From: Bacteroidales bacterium
Lineage (GTDB): Bacteria; Bacteroidota; Bacteroidia; Bacteroidales; VadinHA17
Reading direction: 5' to 3'
NCBI GenBank assembly: GCA_003155705.1
Contig: PMEC01000251.1
Span: forward strand, 1,395-11,604
Length of the DNA: 10,210 bases
Under the pieces are notes generated by a model, which had not been told where the DNA came from, made no database searches, and worked only from the letters and a program-made list of their open reading frames with translations. The position numbers and the translations under genes are program-made. Position 1 is the first letter of the stretch, and the number at the start of each line of letters is the position of its first letter. Below, in pieces: positions 1-7,156 of this stretch.

Positions 1-22
1 TTAATTGTATAAGAATCTGGCA

Positions 23-1693
23 ATGGGTCAATCGGATAATTTAACTCATAAGAATTATAAGGGAATAACATTCCTTAATAAGTATATTAAATTTCGCTCT
101 TCAATCTATAGCCGGGTTGTCTATATAATTACTTTTTCATCCGTTATATTTTTCTTGTTATTTGGTGTCATTTTCAGGTCTGTTTACGAGCAATATTTAA
201 ATACGGTTATTCGTCAGAGTGGTAATAATATAGGGTCTATCGTTGAGGGATCCTTATATCATTCAATGCTTGAAAATGATAAAAGTGCTCTTCAGAGCAC
301 TCTTGATATTATTAATACCATGTCTGGTATTGATGATGTTAATATGTATAATGAAAAGGACAGTCTGGTCTACACTTCCTTTTCTGCTGAGACAACAAAC
401 CATAGCAATCCAAATTGCCTGAATTGTCATAAGAATATCAATTCCATATTTCCAAGAAAGGAAAAGTCTTACAGGATCATTGATATAAAAAGTGAATGCA
501 AGATGAATCAGAACGATAACCAGCACAGGCATCTACTGATCAGATCCCCGATTCTTAATGAAAAATCCTGTTATACAAGTTCATGTCATGCTCATAAGGA
601 AAATGAAGAGGTTTTGGGATCTCTGATAATAAAAATCCCGCTTGCTGATCTTGATAATGCTGTGCAAAAATCCTCAACTGAATTTTATCTGCTGGCAACA
701 TTTATAACTCTTCTTCTGATTTCTGTTTTAATATTATTCACCAGAAAAAAGATTAAAAAACCACTAAATGAACTTATAAAAGCCAGCGAGGCAGTTGCCA
801 ACGGGAATACGAATACCAGACTGGAAATTAAATCCAATCAGCTTGATGATATGCGAATGGTCTCCCAGGCATTTAATGATATGCTTGATAATCTGCAGAC
901 TGCAACAGAAGAATTGCAAAACTGGTCACAACAACTTGAATATAAGGTCCAGAAAAAATCGGAAGAATTAGGAGCGGCCCAAAATGAACTCATACAAATT
1001 GAAAGGATAGCATCTCTTGGAAAATTGTCCTCATCAGTTGCACATGAAATCAATAATCCGCTTTCGGGAATTCTTGTTTACACTAAATTGATATATAAAC
1101 AGTTGAGTAACCCTGAAATTTATACCTCAAAAAAAGACTCCATTCTCAGGCATTTAAAGCTGATTGAAAATGAGACAAAACGTTGCGGCGATATCGTAAA
1201 AGGATTATTGGATTTTTCAAGGAAAGACCATGATGATTTTGAAACAAGACATCTTCATGAAATATTACAGGAAACCTATGAATTGATGACCCATCCGATA
1301 AAAATTGCAAGTATCAACTTTCTGACAGATTTTGCAGCTAAGTCTGATCTCATAAATTGCAGCCCAAACCAGATCAAACAAGCTTGCGTTGCTATTCTTG
1401 TAAATGCTTCAGAAGCAGTTCTTGAAAACGGAGAAATTACAGTCACCACTAAAAACCCTGACGGAGATAGTATAATGATTGAAATATCAGATAACGGAAT
1501 AGGTATTCCAGCGGATGATATTCCCCATATTTTTGAGCCCTTTTTCTCGACTAAACATGATACAAGCGGTATTGGATTGGGTTTAGCCATTGTTCATGGA
1601 ATCGTAAAAAGTCATAACGGGAAAATCGATGTAAAATCAGAATTGGGAAAAGGAACAACCATTTCAATAACTTTACCTTTAATCAGGAATTAA
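23..1693 (+). CDS. Membrane sensor histidine kinase with c-type haem motifs
   Basis: Sensor kinase expected to autophosphorylate and pass phosphate to the response regulator encoded 12 bases downstream. Numbered from the ATG at 23 (556 aa): membrane helix about 31-52; extracytoplasmic domain about 53-220; second helix about 221-240; HAMP about 241-294; coiled coil; HisKA with AHEINNP and phospho-acceptor His341; HATPase with N-box Asn461, G1 box DNGIG (490-494), F-box EPFFSTK (505-511) and G2 box GIGLGLAI (516-523). All catalytic boxes look intact. The sensor domain holds CLNCH (132-136) and CYTSSCH (183-189), a CxxCH and a Cx4CH, both recognised covalent haem c attachment patterns. Inference: a redox or gas/ligand sensor with periplasmic haem c; no cytochrome gene is visible nearby. 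A stop at 2-4 closes the frame upstream, so the gene is complete. A TTG at 5 could add six residues; ATG is preferred. Confidence 0.9.
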   Translation: MGQSDNLTHKNYKGITFLNKYIKFRSSIYSRVVYIITFSSVIFFLLFGVIFRSVYEQYLNTVIRQSGNNIGSIVEGSLYHSMLENDKSALQSTLDIINTMSGIDDVNMYNEKDSLVYTSFSAETTNHSNPNCLNCHKNINSIFPRKEKSYRIIDIKSECKMNQNDNQHRHLLIRSPILNEKSCYTSSCHAHKENEEVLGSLIIKIPLADLDNAVQKSSTEFYLLATFITLLLISVLILFTRKKIKKPLNELIKASEAVANGNTNTRLEIKSNQLDDMRMVSQAFNDMLDNLQTATEELQNWSQQLEYKVQKKSEELGAAQNELIQIERIASLGKLSSSVAHEINNPLSGILVYTKLIYKQLSNPEIYTSKKDSILRHLKLIENETKRCGDIVKGLLDFSRKDHDDFETRHLHEILQETYELMTHPIKIASINFLTDFAAKSDLINCSPNQIKQACVAILVNASEAVLENGEITVTTKNPDGDSIMIEISDNGIGIPADDIPHIFEPFFSTKHDTSGIGLGLAIVHGIVKSHNGKIDVKSELGKGTTISITLPLIRN

Positions 1694-1705
1694 GAAGAAT
1701 AATCT

Positions 1706-3040
1706 ATGGCGAAAAAGATTTCAATATTAATTGTTGACGATGAAGAATCTGTGAGAGACTCATTGTTCAACTGGTTCATGGAAGACGGATATCGGGTTGA
1801 ATGTGCGGAAAATGCCAAGAAAGCATTATCAATACTCGAATCTGGCAGTTTTGACATCATCCTTGCGGATATTAAAATGCCTGGGATGGACGGGTTGGAA
1901 ATGCTAAGAAGAATCAAATTGCTGAAATCAGATTCAATAGTCATTGTAATGACGGCTTTTGCAACAGTTGATACAGCCGTTCAGGCATTAAAAGATGGTG
2001 CTTTTGATTATATAACTAAACCTTTTGATCCGGACGATCTTTCCCATCTTATCAGAAATGCAACAAAACAGATTTCTTTGGCAGAAGAAAATGAAAACCT
2101 AAAGAAAAAAGTTGTTTCTCTGGAAAATGTAGAAGATCTGATAGGGGTAAGTGAACCGATGAAAAAGGTTCTTAAGGACATTGAAAGTGTAGCACAGTCT
2201 AGTTCTTCAGTTGTAATAACCGGCGAGAGTGGAACAGGTAAGGAGTTGGTTGCAAGGGCTATTCATTCAAATTCTCCACGTAAATTCTTCCCTTTGGTAA
2301 GTGTGCATTGCGGTGCTTTAACAGAGAGTCTTTTGGAAAGTGAATTATTCGGGCATGAAAAAGGAGCATTCACAGGGGCCATGTATAATCGTAAAGGCCG
2401 GTTTGAAATGGCTGATAACGGGACAATTTTTCTTGATGAGATTGCCACTATCTCAACTAAAATGCAGATTGATTTGCTGAGGGTCCTGGAATCAAAGAGC
2501 TTTGTACGGGTAGGGGGGAACAAGGAAATTTCATCCGATTTCAGGGTAATATGCGCAACCAACAAGGATCTTAAAGGTATGGTTGAACGGGGCACATTCC
2601 GTGAAGATCTTTATTACCGTCTAAACGTGGTAAATATTTATGTTCCGCCATTGCGCGAAAGAATCGAAGATATTCCCCTGCTTGTTGATTATTTTATCCG
2701 AAAGTATTGTACATCAATGAACAGACCACCAGTTTCAATAGATCCGGTTGCGTTAAAGAGAATTGAAGAATTAAAGTTCCCGGGAAATGTTCGTGAACTT
2801 GAAAATATGATTGAGCGGGCAATTGTCGTGGGAAACGGGAAGAAAATTTCGCTGAAGGATCTACCCCTGGAGAAGGCAATTATGAGCAACTCCATTGAAA
2901 GTCTCGATGAACTCGAAAAGAACCATATTCTACTGATTCTTAATAAATACAACTGGAATATTTCGCGGGCAGCAAAAGCTTTAAAGGTTGACAGGGTAAC
3001 ACTCTATAATAAAATTTCAAAGTACGGTTTTAAACCTTGA
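1706..3040 (+). CDS. NtrC-family sigma-54-dependent response regulator
   Basis: Cytoplasmic transcription activator (444 aa) that should be phosphorylated by the upstream kinase and then drive open-complex formation by sigma-54 RNA polymerase. The receiver domain (about 5-118) has the acidic pair Asp11/Asp12, phospho-acceptor Asp55 (LADIKMPG), Thr83 and Lys105 (TKPF). The AAA+ domain (about 143-375) has Walker A GESGTGKE (173-180), the sigma-54 contact loop GAFTGA (220-225), Walker B IFLDEI (241-246), and the FREDLYYRLNV segment (298-308). A Fis-type helix-turn-helix occupies about 404-444. Every key residue is present, so it should be a competent sigma-54 activator. The 12-base gap to the kinase supports co-transcription. 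No convincing -24/-12 promoter was seen in the window, so its targets are probably elsewhere. Confidence 0.95.
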   Translation: MAKKISILIVDDEESVRDSLFNWFMEDGYRVECAENAKKALSILESGSFDIILADIKMPGMDGLEMLRRIKLLKSDSIVIVMTAFATVDTAVQALKDGAFDYITKPFDPDDLSHLIRNATKQISLAEENENLKKKVVSLENVEDLIGVSEPMKKVLKDIESVAQSSSSVVITGESGTGKELVARAIHSNSPRKFFPLVSVHCGALTESLLESELFGHEKGAFTGAMYNRKGRFEMADNGTIFLDEIATISTKMQIDLLRVLESKSFVRVGGNKEISSDFRVICATNKDLKGMVERGTFREDLYYRLNVVNIYVPPLRERIEDIPLLVDYFIRKYCTSMNRPPVSIDPVALKRIEELKFPGNVRELENMIERAIVVGNGKKISLKDLPLEKAIMSNSIESLDELEKNHILLILNKYNWNISRAAKALKVDRVTLYNKISKYGFKP

Positions 3041-3136
3041 GATTGATAGCATCCCATCTGATAAACCTGAATGTTTCAGCAATGAAGATTTTTAGAATTC
3101 AGTTGCAATATCATAATTAATCTGATATTTATCTGA
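3041..3136 (+). other. Intergenic gap between response regulator and archaemetzincin
   Basis: This is a 96-base AT-rich gap. It contains only a weak 5-bp stem (CTGAA, three-base loop, TTCAG at about 3068-3080) without a following T-run, so no confident terminator. No TAnnTTTG element was found before the next gene. Whether the protease gene is co-transcribed with the two-component pair cannot be decided from the sequence. Confidence 0.4.
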
Positions 3137-3676
3137 ATGGATCTGCAGAATATAACATTGGTATCTTTTGGCTACTTTGAGGAGGATTTAATTAAGAGTA
3201 TTGCAGACAGAGTAAAGCAAGAATTTAATTTTAAGGTTAATATCAAGGAGGGTCATCTTGATCTAAGTGAGTTTTATGATCCTGGCCGGAGACAATATAA
3301 TGGCACAAAACTTTTAAAGGAAGTCGATTATTTATTTTCAACAGATCAAAATAAGACTCTTGGATTATTTAGCGTGGACCTCTTTATCCCGATCCTGACA
3401 TATATTTTCGGACAAGCATATCTAAGCGGACGAACCGGAATCGCTTCCCTGTACAGACTTAGCAATGAACGATATGGGATTAATGCTGATAACAAAGATA
3501 TATCCGATCGTTTCGCAAAAGAAGTGATCCACGAGCTTGGACACACTCTTGGATTAGTTCATTGTTATGTTCCAACCTGCGTAATGAGGTCAAGTACATA
3601 TGTGGAAGATATTGATCAGAAAAGTCTCAATTTTTGTCTTAAATGCAGGGAAGAGATAAGTTTAAGACTAATTTGA
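3137..3676 (+). CDS. amzA: Archaemetzincin-family zinc metalloprotease
   Basis: A 179-aa protein, about the usual length for the compact microbial archaemetzincins. It carries the full family signature: HELGHTLGLVHC (132-143), with zinc ligands His132, His136 and His142 and catalytic Glu133; then Cys148-Val-Met150, the Met-turn; then Cys167-x-x-Cys170. In solved family members the four cysteines (here 143, 148, 167, 170) bind a second, structural zinc; all four are present. The N-terminal beta-alpha start (ITLVSFGYF) also fits. No signal peptide is visible, so it is probably cytoplasmic. The family was defined in archaea and vertebrates, is patchy in bacteria, and its physiological substrates are not well established. 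The stop overlaps the convergent acyltransferase gene by 9 bases. The symbol follows archaeal usage. Confidence 0.9.
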   Translation: MDLQNITLVSFGYFEEDLIKSIADRVKQEFNFKVNIKEGHLDLSEFYDPGRRQYNGTKLLKEVDYLFSTDQNKTLGLFSVDLFIPILTYIFGQAYLSGRTGIASLYRLSNERYGINADNKDISDRFAKEVIHELGHTLGLVHCYVPTCVMRSSTYVEDIDQKSLNFCLKCREEISLRLI

Positions 3677-4987
3677 CATATTATCTAGTTTTATTTCTCC
3701 CAGGACAGTGAGAATCTCCTGCCGGAATAGCTCAATTTCTGAAATCTGTTTTGGGTTTCTTAATTTCATCAGCCCGAAACGAAATGTCTGGAATCTTTCA
3801 ATCACAACCTCCTGATAAAATAGAACAAAATAACCCGTTAAAGGGACCAGAAGCCCCAGGAGAAACCAAATCCATCCTCCAATTATACCAGCAATCAATA
3901 GAACTACTGGGAAATAAAAAAGGTAAAGGACAGTGCCAATCCCAATATATACTGAACTGTAGAACCTTGGATCTTTAATTAATAAATTGCAGGCTAAACG
4001 CGGTACCACGTAAGGAATAAGGTTACTTAGATAGCCAATCACAAAAACAGGAAATCCGAAAATGACAGAGAGATAGCGGATTAATCCCCAGTCAAGTTTT
4101 CTGGCTATCGTTTCATCCTTAAGTTTGTTTTTTGCAAGAATTTCAAAATACCTTTTCACATTTACAGTAAGAGAATTGAGTACAGTCTTTGATGTCTTGT
4201 CAATAAAGTTGATCTTTTCAGCAATCTCTTTTTCGAGAAGTCTTCTGTTATCCGAATCAAATCTCCACTTGAAAAAAGGAAGTATATAATTATTCCTTCC
4301 CATTATAAGCAGATGTTCAACAAGCCAGTCATTTTCAGGATTATCCACAATTATAACCTGTTCCTGCAATCCAGCTTCAACCCTTTGATTGAATGCAAGT
4401 AATGCTTTAGCAGGGCTGATTTTATATAGTTCCTGGAGTTCCTTTACGCTGAAAGGCTCATGGAAATTGATCAGGACCTCTTTTCTGAACTTCGATGGAT
4501 AGGTGTAATTAATTCCTACTGGTACGATATGGACATCAAGTCCGTATTCTTCAGCAGCGCCAAATGCCATTCTGGCGGTTCCTTTCCGGAGCTTTTGCAG
4601 CCTTTTCTGTTGAACGCATATCCCTTCTGAAAAAACTACATAATTCCCGTTTTGTTTCAGAATACTGTAAATCCCTTTAAAAGTTTCCAGATTTTTATGT
4701 ACATTTTCCAAACCCTCTTCGAATCTGTACACCGGTGAAACATTAAGCTCCTGAAGGAAAAAACGTGCAACGGAATTCTTAAACATGTCGGCCCTCATGA
4801 GAAAGTGAATAGGTTGAGGAAGATATGATCCGACAAGTACTCCATCCATAAATGAATTCTGATGATTTCCAGCAAAAAGCAATGGTTTTTCCAGAGGAAC
4901 TTTTTTAAGATTTGAATAGAAGATTCTCCTGAAAAAGACTCTGAAAGTGAAAGGGGGGATTATAAATTTTAAAAATCTGCTAAACAT
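3668..4987 (-). CDS. PlsC-like membrane acyltransferase (GPAT/LPLAT superfamily)
   Basis: Probable glycerophosphate- or lysophospholipid-type acyltransferase (439 aa), acting at the inner membrane in phospholipid synthesis. Seen: the active-site block GNHQNSFMDG with His42 and Asp48. The spacing is Hx5D, not the textbook Hx4D of PlsC, and resembles the NHxNxFxD form I recall from SCT1/GPT2-like acyltransferases. The phosphate-binding block FSEG follows at 119-122, then a KLRKGTARMAF segment (132-142) and VPVGINY (155-161). The long C-terminal half has hydrophobic segments at about 303-328 and 344-392, so it is membrane-anchored and much longer than PlsC itself (about 240 aa). The exact acyl acceptor cannot be told. 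It is a single gene with a 301-base upstream region shared with the divergent SiaB-like gene. The ATG at 4987 lacks a clear Shine-Dalgarno site. Confidence 0.85.
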   Translation of the reverse strand: MFSRFLKFIIPPFTFRVFFRRIFYSNLKKVPLEKPLLFAGNHQNSFMDGVLVGSYLPQPIHFLMRADMFKNSVARFFLQELNVSPVYRFEEGLENVHKNLETFKGIYSILKQNGNYVVFSEGICVQQKRLQKLRKGTARMAFGAAEEYGLDVHIVPVGINYTYPSKFRKEVLINFHEPFSVKELQELYKISPAKALLAFNQRVEAGLQEQVIIVDNPENDWLVEHLLIMGRNNYILPFFKWRFDSDNRRLLEKEIAEKINFIDKTSKTVLNSLTVNVKRYFEILAKNKLKDETIARKLDWGLIRYLSVIFGFPVFVIGYLSNLIPYVVPRLACNLLIKDPRFYSSVYIGIGTVLYLFYFPVVLLIAGIIGGWIWFLLGLLVPLTGYFVLFYQEVVIERFQTFRFGLMKLRNPKQISEIELFRQEILTVLGEIKLDNMSN

Positions 4988-5061
4988 AAATCAGAGATTT
5001 TCCCTTTGAACTATTTTTGTGTTCTTAATGTTATATATTAAATTTATGCTAAAATAGTTTT

Positions 5062-5082
5062 TCTGTTTTCATTGAAAACAGA
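5062..5082. repeat. Perfect 9-bp inverted repeat with ATT loop
   Basis: TCTGTTTTC, loop ATT, then GAAAACAGA: nine perfectly paired bases with a three-base loop, 75 bases upstream of the acyltransferase start. It is followed rightward by TTTT but no gene ends there, so a terminator role is unlikely. It could be an operator or, if transcribed, a hairpin in the 5' leader of the acyltransferase mRNA. Confidence 0.55.
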
Positions 5083-5111
5083 TTTTGAAATAAAACCATA
5101 GGGTAAACTTA

Positions 5112-5133
5112 ATAAGTAATATTAATTACTTAT
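5112..5133. repeat. Perfect 9-bp inverted repeat, possible operator
   Basis: ATAAGTAAT, spacer ATTA, then ATTACTTAT: nine perfectly complementary bases around a four-base spacer, near the middle of the divergent intergenic region. It contains no G:C-rich core, so it is a poor RNA hairpin and reads better as a binding site for a dimeric regulator. In AT-rich DNA such a repeat can also occur by chance. Confidence 0.45.
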
Positions 5134-5223
5134 AGAACATGGGTATTTAAACTTACATTTCATTTTGGACTAAAACAGCTTTTCAAATTGTAAAATTCAC
5201 TGAAATTTTCCTTTATTTGAAAT

Positions 5224-5258
5224 TTTGTTGGTAAAATAATCCTTTATTGTTAATTTTA
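5224..5258 (+). promoter_or_regulatory. Possible Bacteroidota-type promoter for the SiaB-like gene
   Basis: TTTG at 5224-5227 and TAATTTTA at 5251-5258 resemble the -33 (TTTG) and -7 (TAnnTTTG) elements of Bacteroidota sigma-ABfr promoters. The -7 box differs from consensus at its last base, and the 23-base spacing is at the long end. It would give a leader of roughly 20-25 bases before the ATG at 5289. This is tentative. Confidence 0.3.
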
Positions 5259-5288
5259 TAAGATAATAACCCGGCTGAAATTCTTTGC

Positions 5289-6404
5289 ATGGATCTCACA
5301 AGGCGGATACGCGACAAAATGATGAAAGAACGCCTGATGTTTGTTTACAGGGGCGTTGTTACTAATGAGAATTCTGCTTCTCTTCTTATGCTACTGGAAA
5401 AGGAGATGGAGACATCTGAATTTGGTTTTGTGGGAAGGAAGCGACTTTTTATGTTTGTTCTGGAAAGCCTTCAGAATGTATCAAGGCATAGCAACAGGAA
5501 TCAATATTCAGAAATGTCACTGGTTGTCTATTCAAAAACCAATTCAGGCTATACCGTAACCACAGGAAATGTAATAGAGACTGATAAAATTGAAAACCTC
5601 AGGACAAAACTTGATGAGATCAATAAACTTGATTCAGGAGAGATCAGGAACGTGTACAGGAATATGTTAAGTAATGCAGAGTTCAGCAACAAAGGAGGGG
5701 CAGGACTTGGGTTGATTGAAATGGCAAAAAAAACGGGGAATAAACTTGATTATGATTTCATTAAACTTGACGACGAATTCTCCTATTACATTCTAAGCAA
5801 GACAGTTGATTCAGGTGGTGTAGGAATGCATAATTCCGGTCATGAATCAACATTCCGCGGAAAAGCAGTTGCGCAACTCGAAAGGCTGATGGCTGAGAAT
5901 AATGTGTATCTGATCTGGTCAGGCCATTTTTCTTCTGATGTTGGTAAAGAGGTTTTATCTTTTACGGAAACAAAATTGTCGGAGGAAGATGTGGATTCAG
6001 TACTTAGGCGCAAAGTTTTCAGTATTCTTGTTGAAACGCTTGAGAATGTTGCCAAATATAGTCCGGGAAGTGAAGTTGAAGAAGAATTGGGTATGCCGAT
6101 TGCCATGATAAGGTTAACAGGAGGAATTTATTCTTTAACAACCGGTAATTTGATTCTTAATGATAAAGTTGCTCAGCTTAAAGAGAAGCTTGATACTATA
6201 AACAGTTGTGATAAAGCCGGTCTTAAAGAGTTGTTTAAAAAGGCATTAGTCGAACAAAATATCGATTCCAATAGCACCGGAAATATGGGTTTGATAGAAA
6301 TGGCGAGGAAATCAGGAAACAAACTGGTTTATCAGTTTGATAATATCAATGATCAATATTCATATTATCTGCTGACAATAAAGGTAGAAGAGAATTTTAA
6401 TTAG
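5289..6404 (+). CDS. Tandem SiaB-like (DUF6272) two-domain protein
   Basis: This 371-aa soluble protein is two copies of the same domain, at about 14-172 and 206-367, joined by a glycine/serine-containing linker. Each copy resembles the SiaB-family/DUF6272 domain, related to GHKL ATPases; SiaB of Pseudomonas is a kinase acting on SiaC in a pathway controlling c-di-GMP and aggregation. Copy 1 has an N-box-like ExxxN (Glu59, Asn63, then His67), TTGN (91-94) and a glycine-rich lid GGAGLGLIE (136-144). Copy 2 keeps Glu249, Asn253 and TTGN (284-287), but His67 becomes Tyr257 and the lid becomes STGNMGLIE (329-337). Inference: copy 1 is the likely nucleotide-binding half and copy 2 is regulatory or for dimerisation. 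No SiaA phosphatase, SiaC or SiaD cyclase gene is in the window. The gene end overlaps lpxH by 4 bases, tail to tail. Confidence 0.8.
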   Translation: MDLTRRIRDKMMKERLMFVYRGVVTNENSASLLMLLEKEMETSEFGFVGRKRLFMFVLESLQNVSRHSNRNQYSEMSLVVYSKTNSGYTVTTGNVIETDKIENLRTKLDEINKLDSGEIRNVYRNMLSNAEFSNKGGAGLGLIEMAKKTGNKLDYDFIKLDDEFSYYILSKTVDSGGVGMHNSGHESTFRGKAVAQLERLMAENNVYLIWSGHFSSDVGKEVLSFTETKLSEEDVDSVLRRKVFSILVETLENVAKYSPGSEVEEELGMPIAMIRLTGGIYSLTTGNLILNDKVAQLKEKLDTINSCDKAGLKELFKKALVEQNIDSNSTGNMGLIEMARKSGNKLVYQFDNINDQYSYYLLTIKVEENFN

Positions 6405-7147
6405 TTTTCGGATCTAAGAGTCAACTCAACACCGTCCCATTCAGCAAAATAACCCTTTTGTATCCAGTCACCCAGGAAAAATATTTCAGCTCCCTGCTGC
6501 AATTTGAATGTCATGGCAAGATGACGGTGTCCATAAATGAAATAGTCCACCTGATTATTTTCCAGAATCTTTTTGGAGTGATAAAACAGATCTTCTTTTT
6601 CTTCCCCAAGAAAAGGAAGTGAGATACCTTTTCCAAGTCTGCTGTTTAGGGACCATTTGTGTCCGATTCCGACTCCTATTGCAGGATGAAGTGCAGAGTA
6701 TAATATCTGAAGAGGCTTGTTTCTGAAAATTGAAAGCAAAATCTTATAACCAATATTTTTTGTTCCCAGTCCTTCTCCATGAGCGATATAAAATTTTTTC
6801 CCATTGAATGTAACAAAGACTGGGGATGAGTGGATAATAATTCCACATTCATCTACCAGATATTTTCCGATCCACATATCGTGGTTACCTGTAAAGAAGT
6901 GTACCGGAATTCCGGAATCGGTTATTGCTGATATTGTTCCAAGAAATCTGGTGAATCCTTTCGGCACAACCAGTTGATATTCCCACCAGAAGTCGAATAT
7001 ATCTCCAACAAGATATATTTCCTTTGCATCAAGAGCGATTGTATTCAACCATTTTACAATTCTTTTTTCGCGGTCAATGGGGTTTGAGCCGGCAGGCAGG
7101 CCAAGATGAAAATCCGATGCAAAATATATTTTATTTTCTTCTTTCAA
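6401..7147 (-). CDS. lpxH: UDP-2,3-diacylglucosamine diphosphatase (LpxH-like)
   Basis: Calcineurin-type metallophosphoesterase (248 aa, usual family size) expected to hydrolyse UDP-2,3-diacylglucosamine to lipid X and UMP at the inner membrane, the fourth step of lipid A synthesis. Metal-binding motifs in order: SDFHLG (Asp12, His14), GDIFDFWWEY (Asp49, Asp52), GNHDMW (Asn88, His89), AHGEGLG (His123) and GHRH (His207, His209). The GDIFDFWWEY and GNHDMW forms are those I associate with Bacteroidota LpxH. The third block reads HGEG where HGDG is more familiar. The only plausible start is the TTG at 7147-7145: the upstream in-frame codons are GCT, TCA, TAT and then the TGA of the preceding lipoprotein gene, and Asp12 must lie close to the N-terminus. 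The lipoprotein stop is 9 bases upstream, so translation is probably coupled. Another UDP-sugar or nucleotide phosphoesterase role is less likely. Confidence 0.88.
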   Translation of the reverse strand: MKEENKIYFASDFHLGLPAGSNPIDREKRIVKWLNTIALDAKEIYLVGDIFDFWWEYQLVVPKGFTRFLGTISAITDSGIPVHFFTGNHDMWIGKYLVDECGIIIHSSPVFVTFNGKKFYIAHGEGLGTKNIGYKILLSIFRNKPLQILYSALHPAIGVGIGHKWSLNSRLGKGISLPFLGEEKEDLFYHSKKILENNQVDYFIYGHRHLAMTFKLQQGAEIFFLGDWIQKGYFAEWDGVELTLRSEN

Positions 7148-7156
7148 AGCTGAATA

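Larger units (their letters stand above)
4988..5288. other. Divergent AT-rich intergenic region
   Basis: This 301-base stretch separates the start of the acyltransferase gene (leftward) from the start of the SiaB-like gene (rightward). I found no open frame with gene-like features. It must hold promoters for both directions. It contains two perfect inverted repeats (5062-5082 and 5112-5133) and a possible rightward promoter at about 5224-5258. No tRNA or recognised riboswitch was seen. Confidence 0.7.

Noticed and set aside
263..532. Antisense open frame inside the sensor kinase gene (also others at 838-1053, 1276-1590 and 2263-2595)
   Set aside because: They lie wholly within strongly supported genes on the opposite strand, their translations match no family I recognise, and they lack upstream signals.
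3068..3080. CTGAA-TGT-TTCAG hairpin after the response regulator
   Set aside because: A five-base stem without a T-tract is not enough for an intrinsic terminator.
3303..3320. TGGCAC followed by a T-rich stretch, resembling a sigma-54 -24 box
   Set aside because: The -12 part reads TTTTA and lacks the TTGC core, and the site is inside the archaemetzincin coding region.
5341..5559. Alternate-frame open frame within the SiaB-like gene (and 7324-7605, 8614-8886 opposite the lipoprotein genes)
   Set aside because: These are shadows of well-supported coding sequences; their translations have no recognisable motifs.
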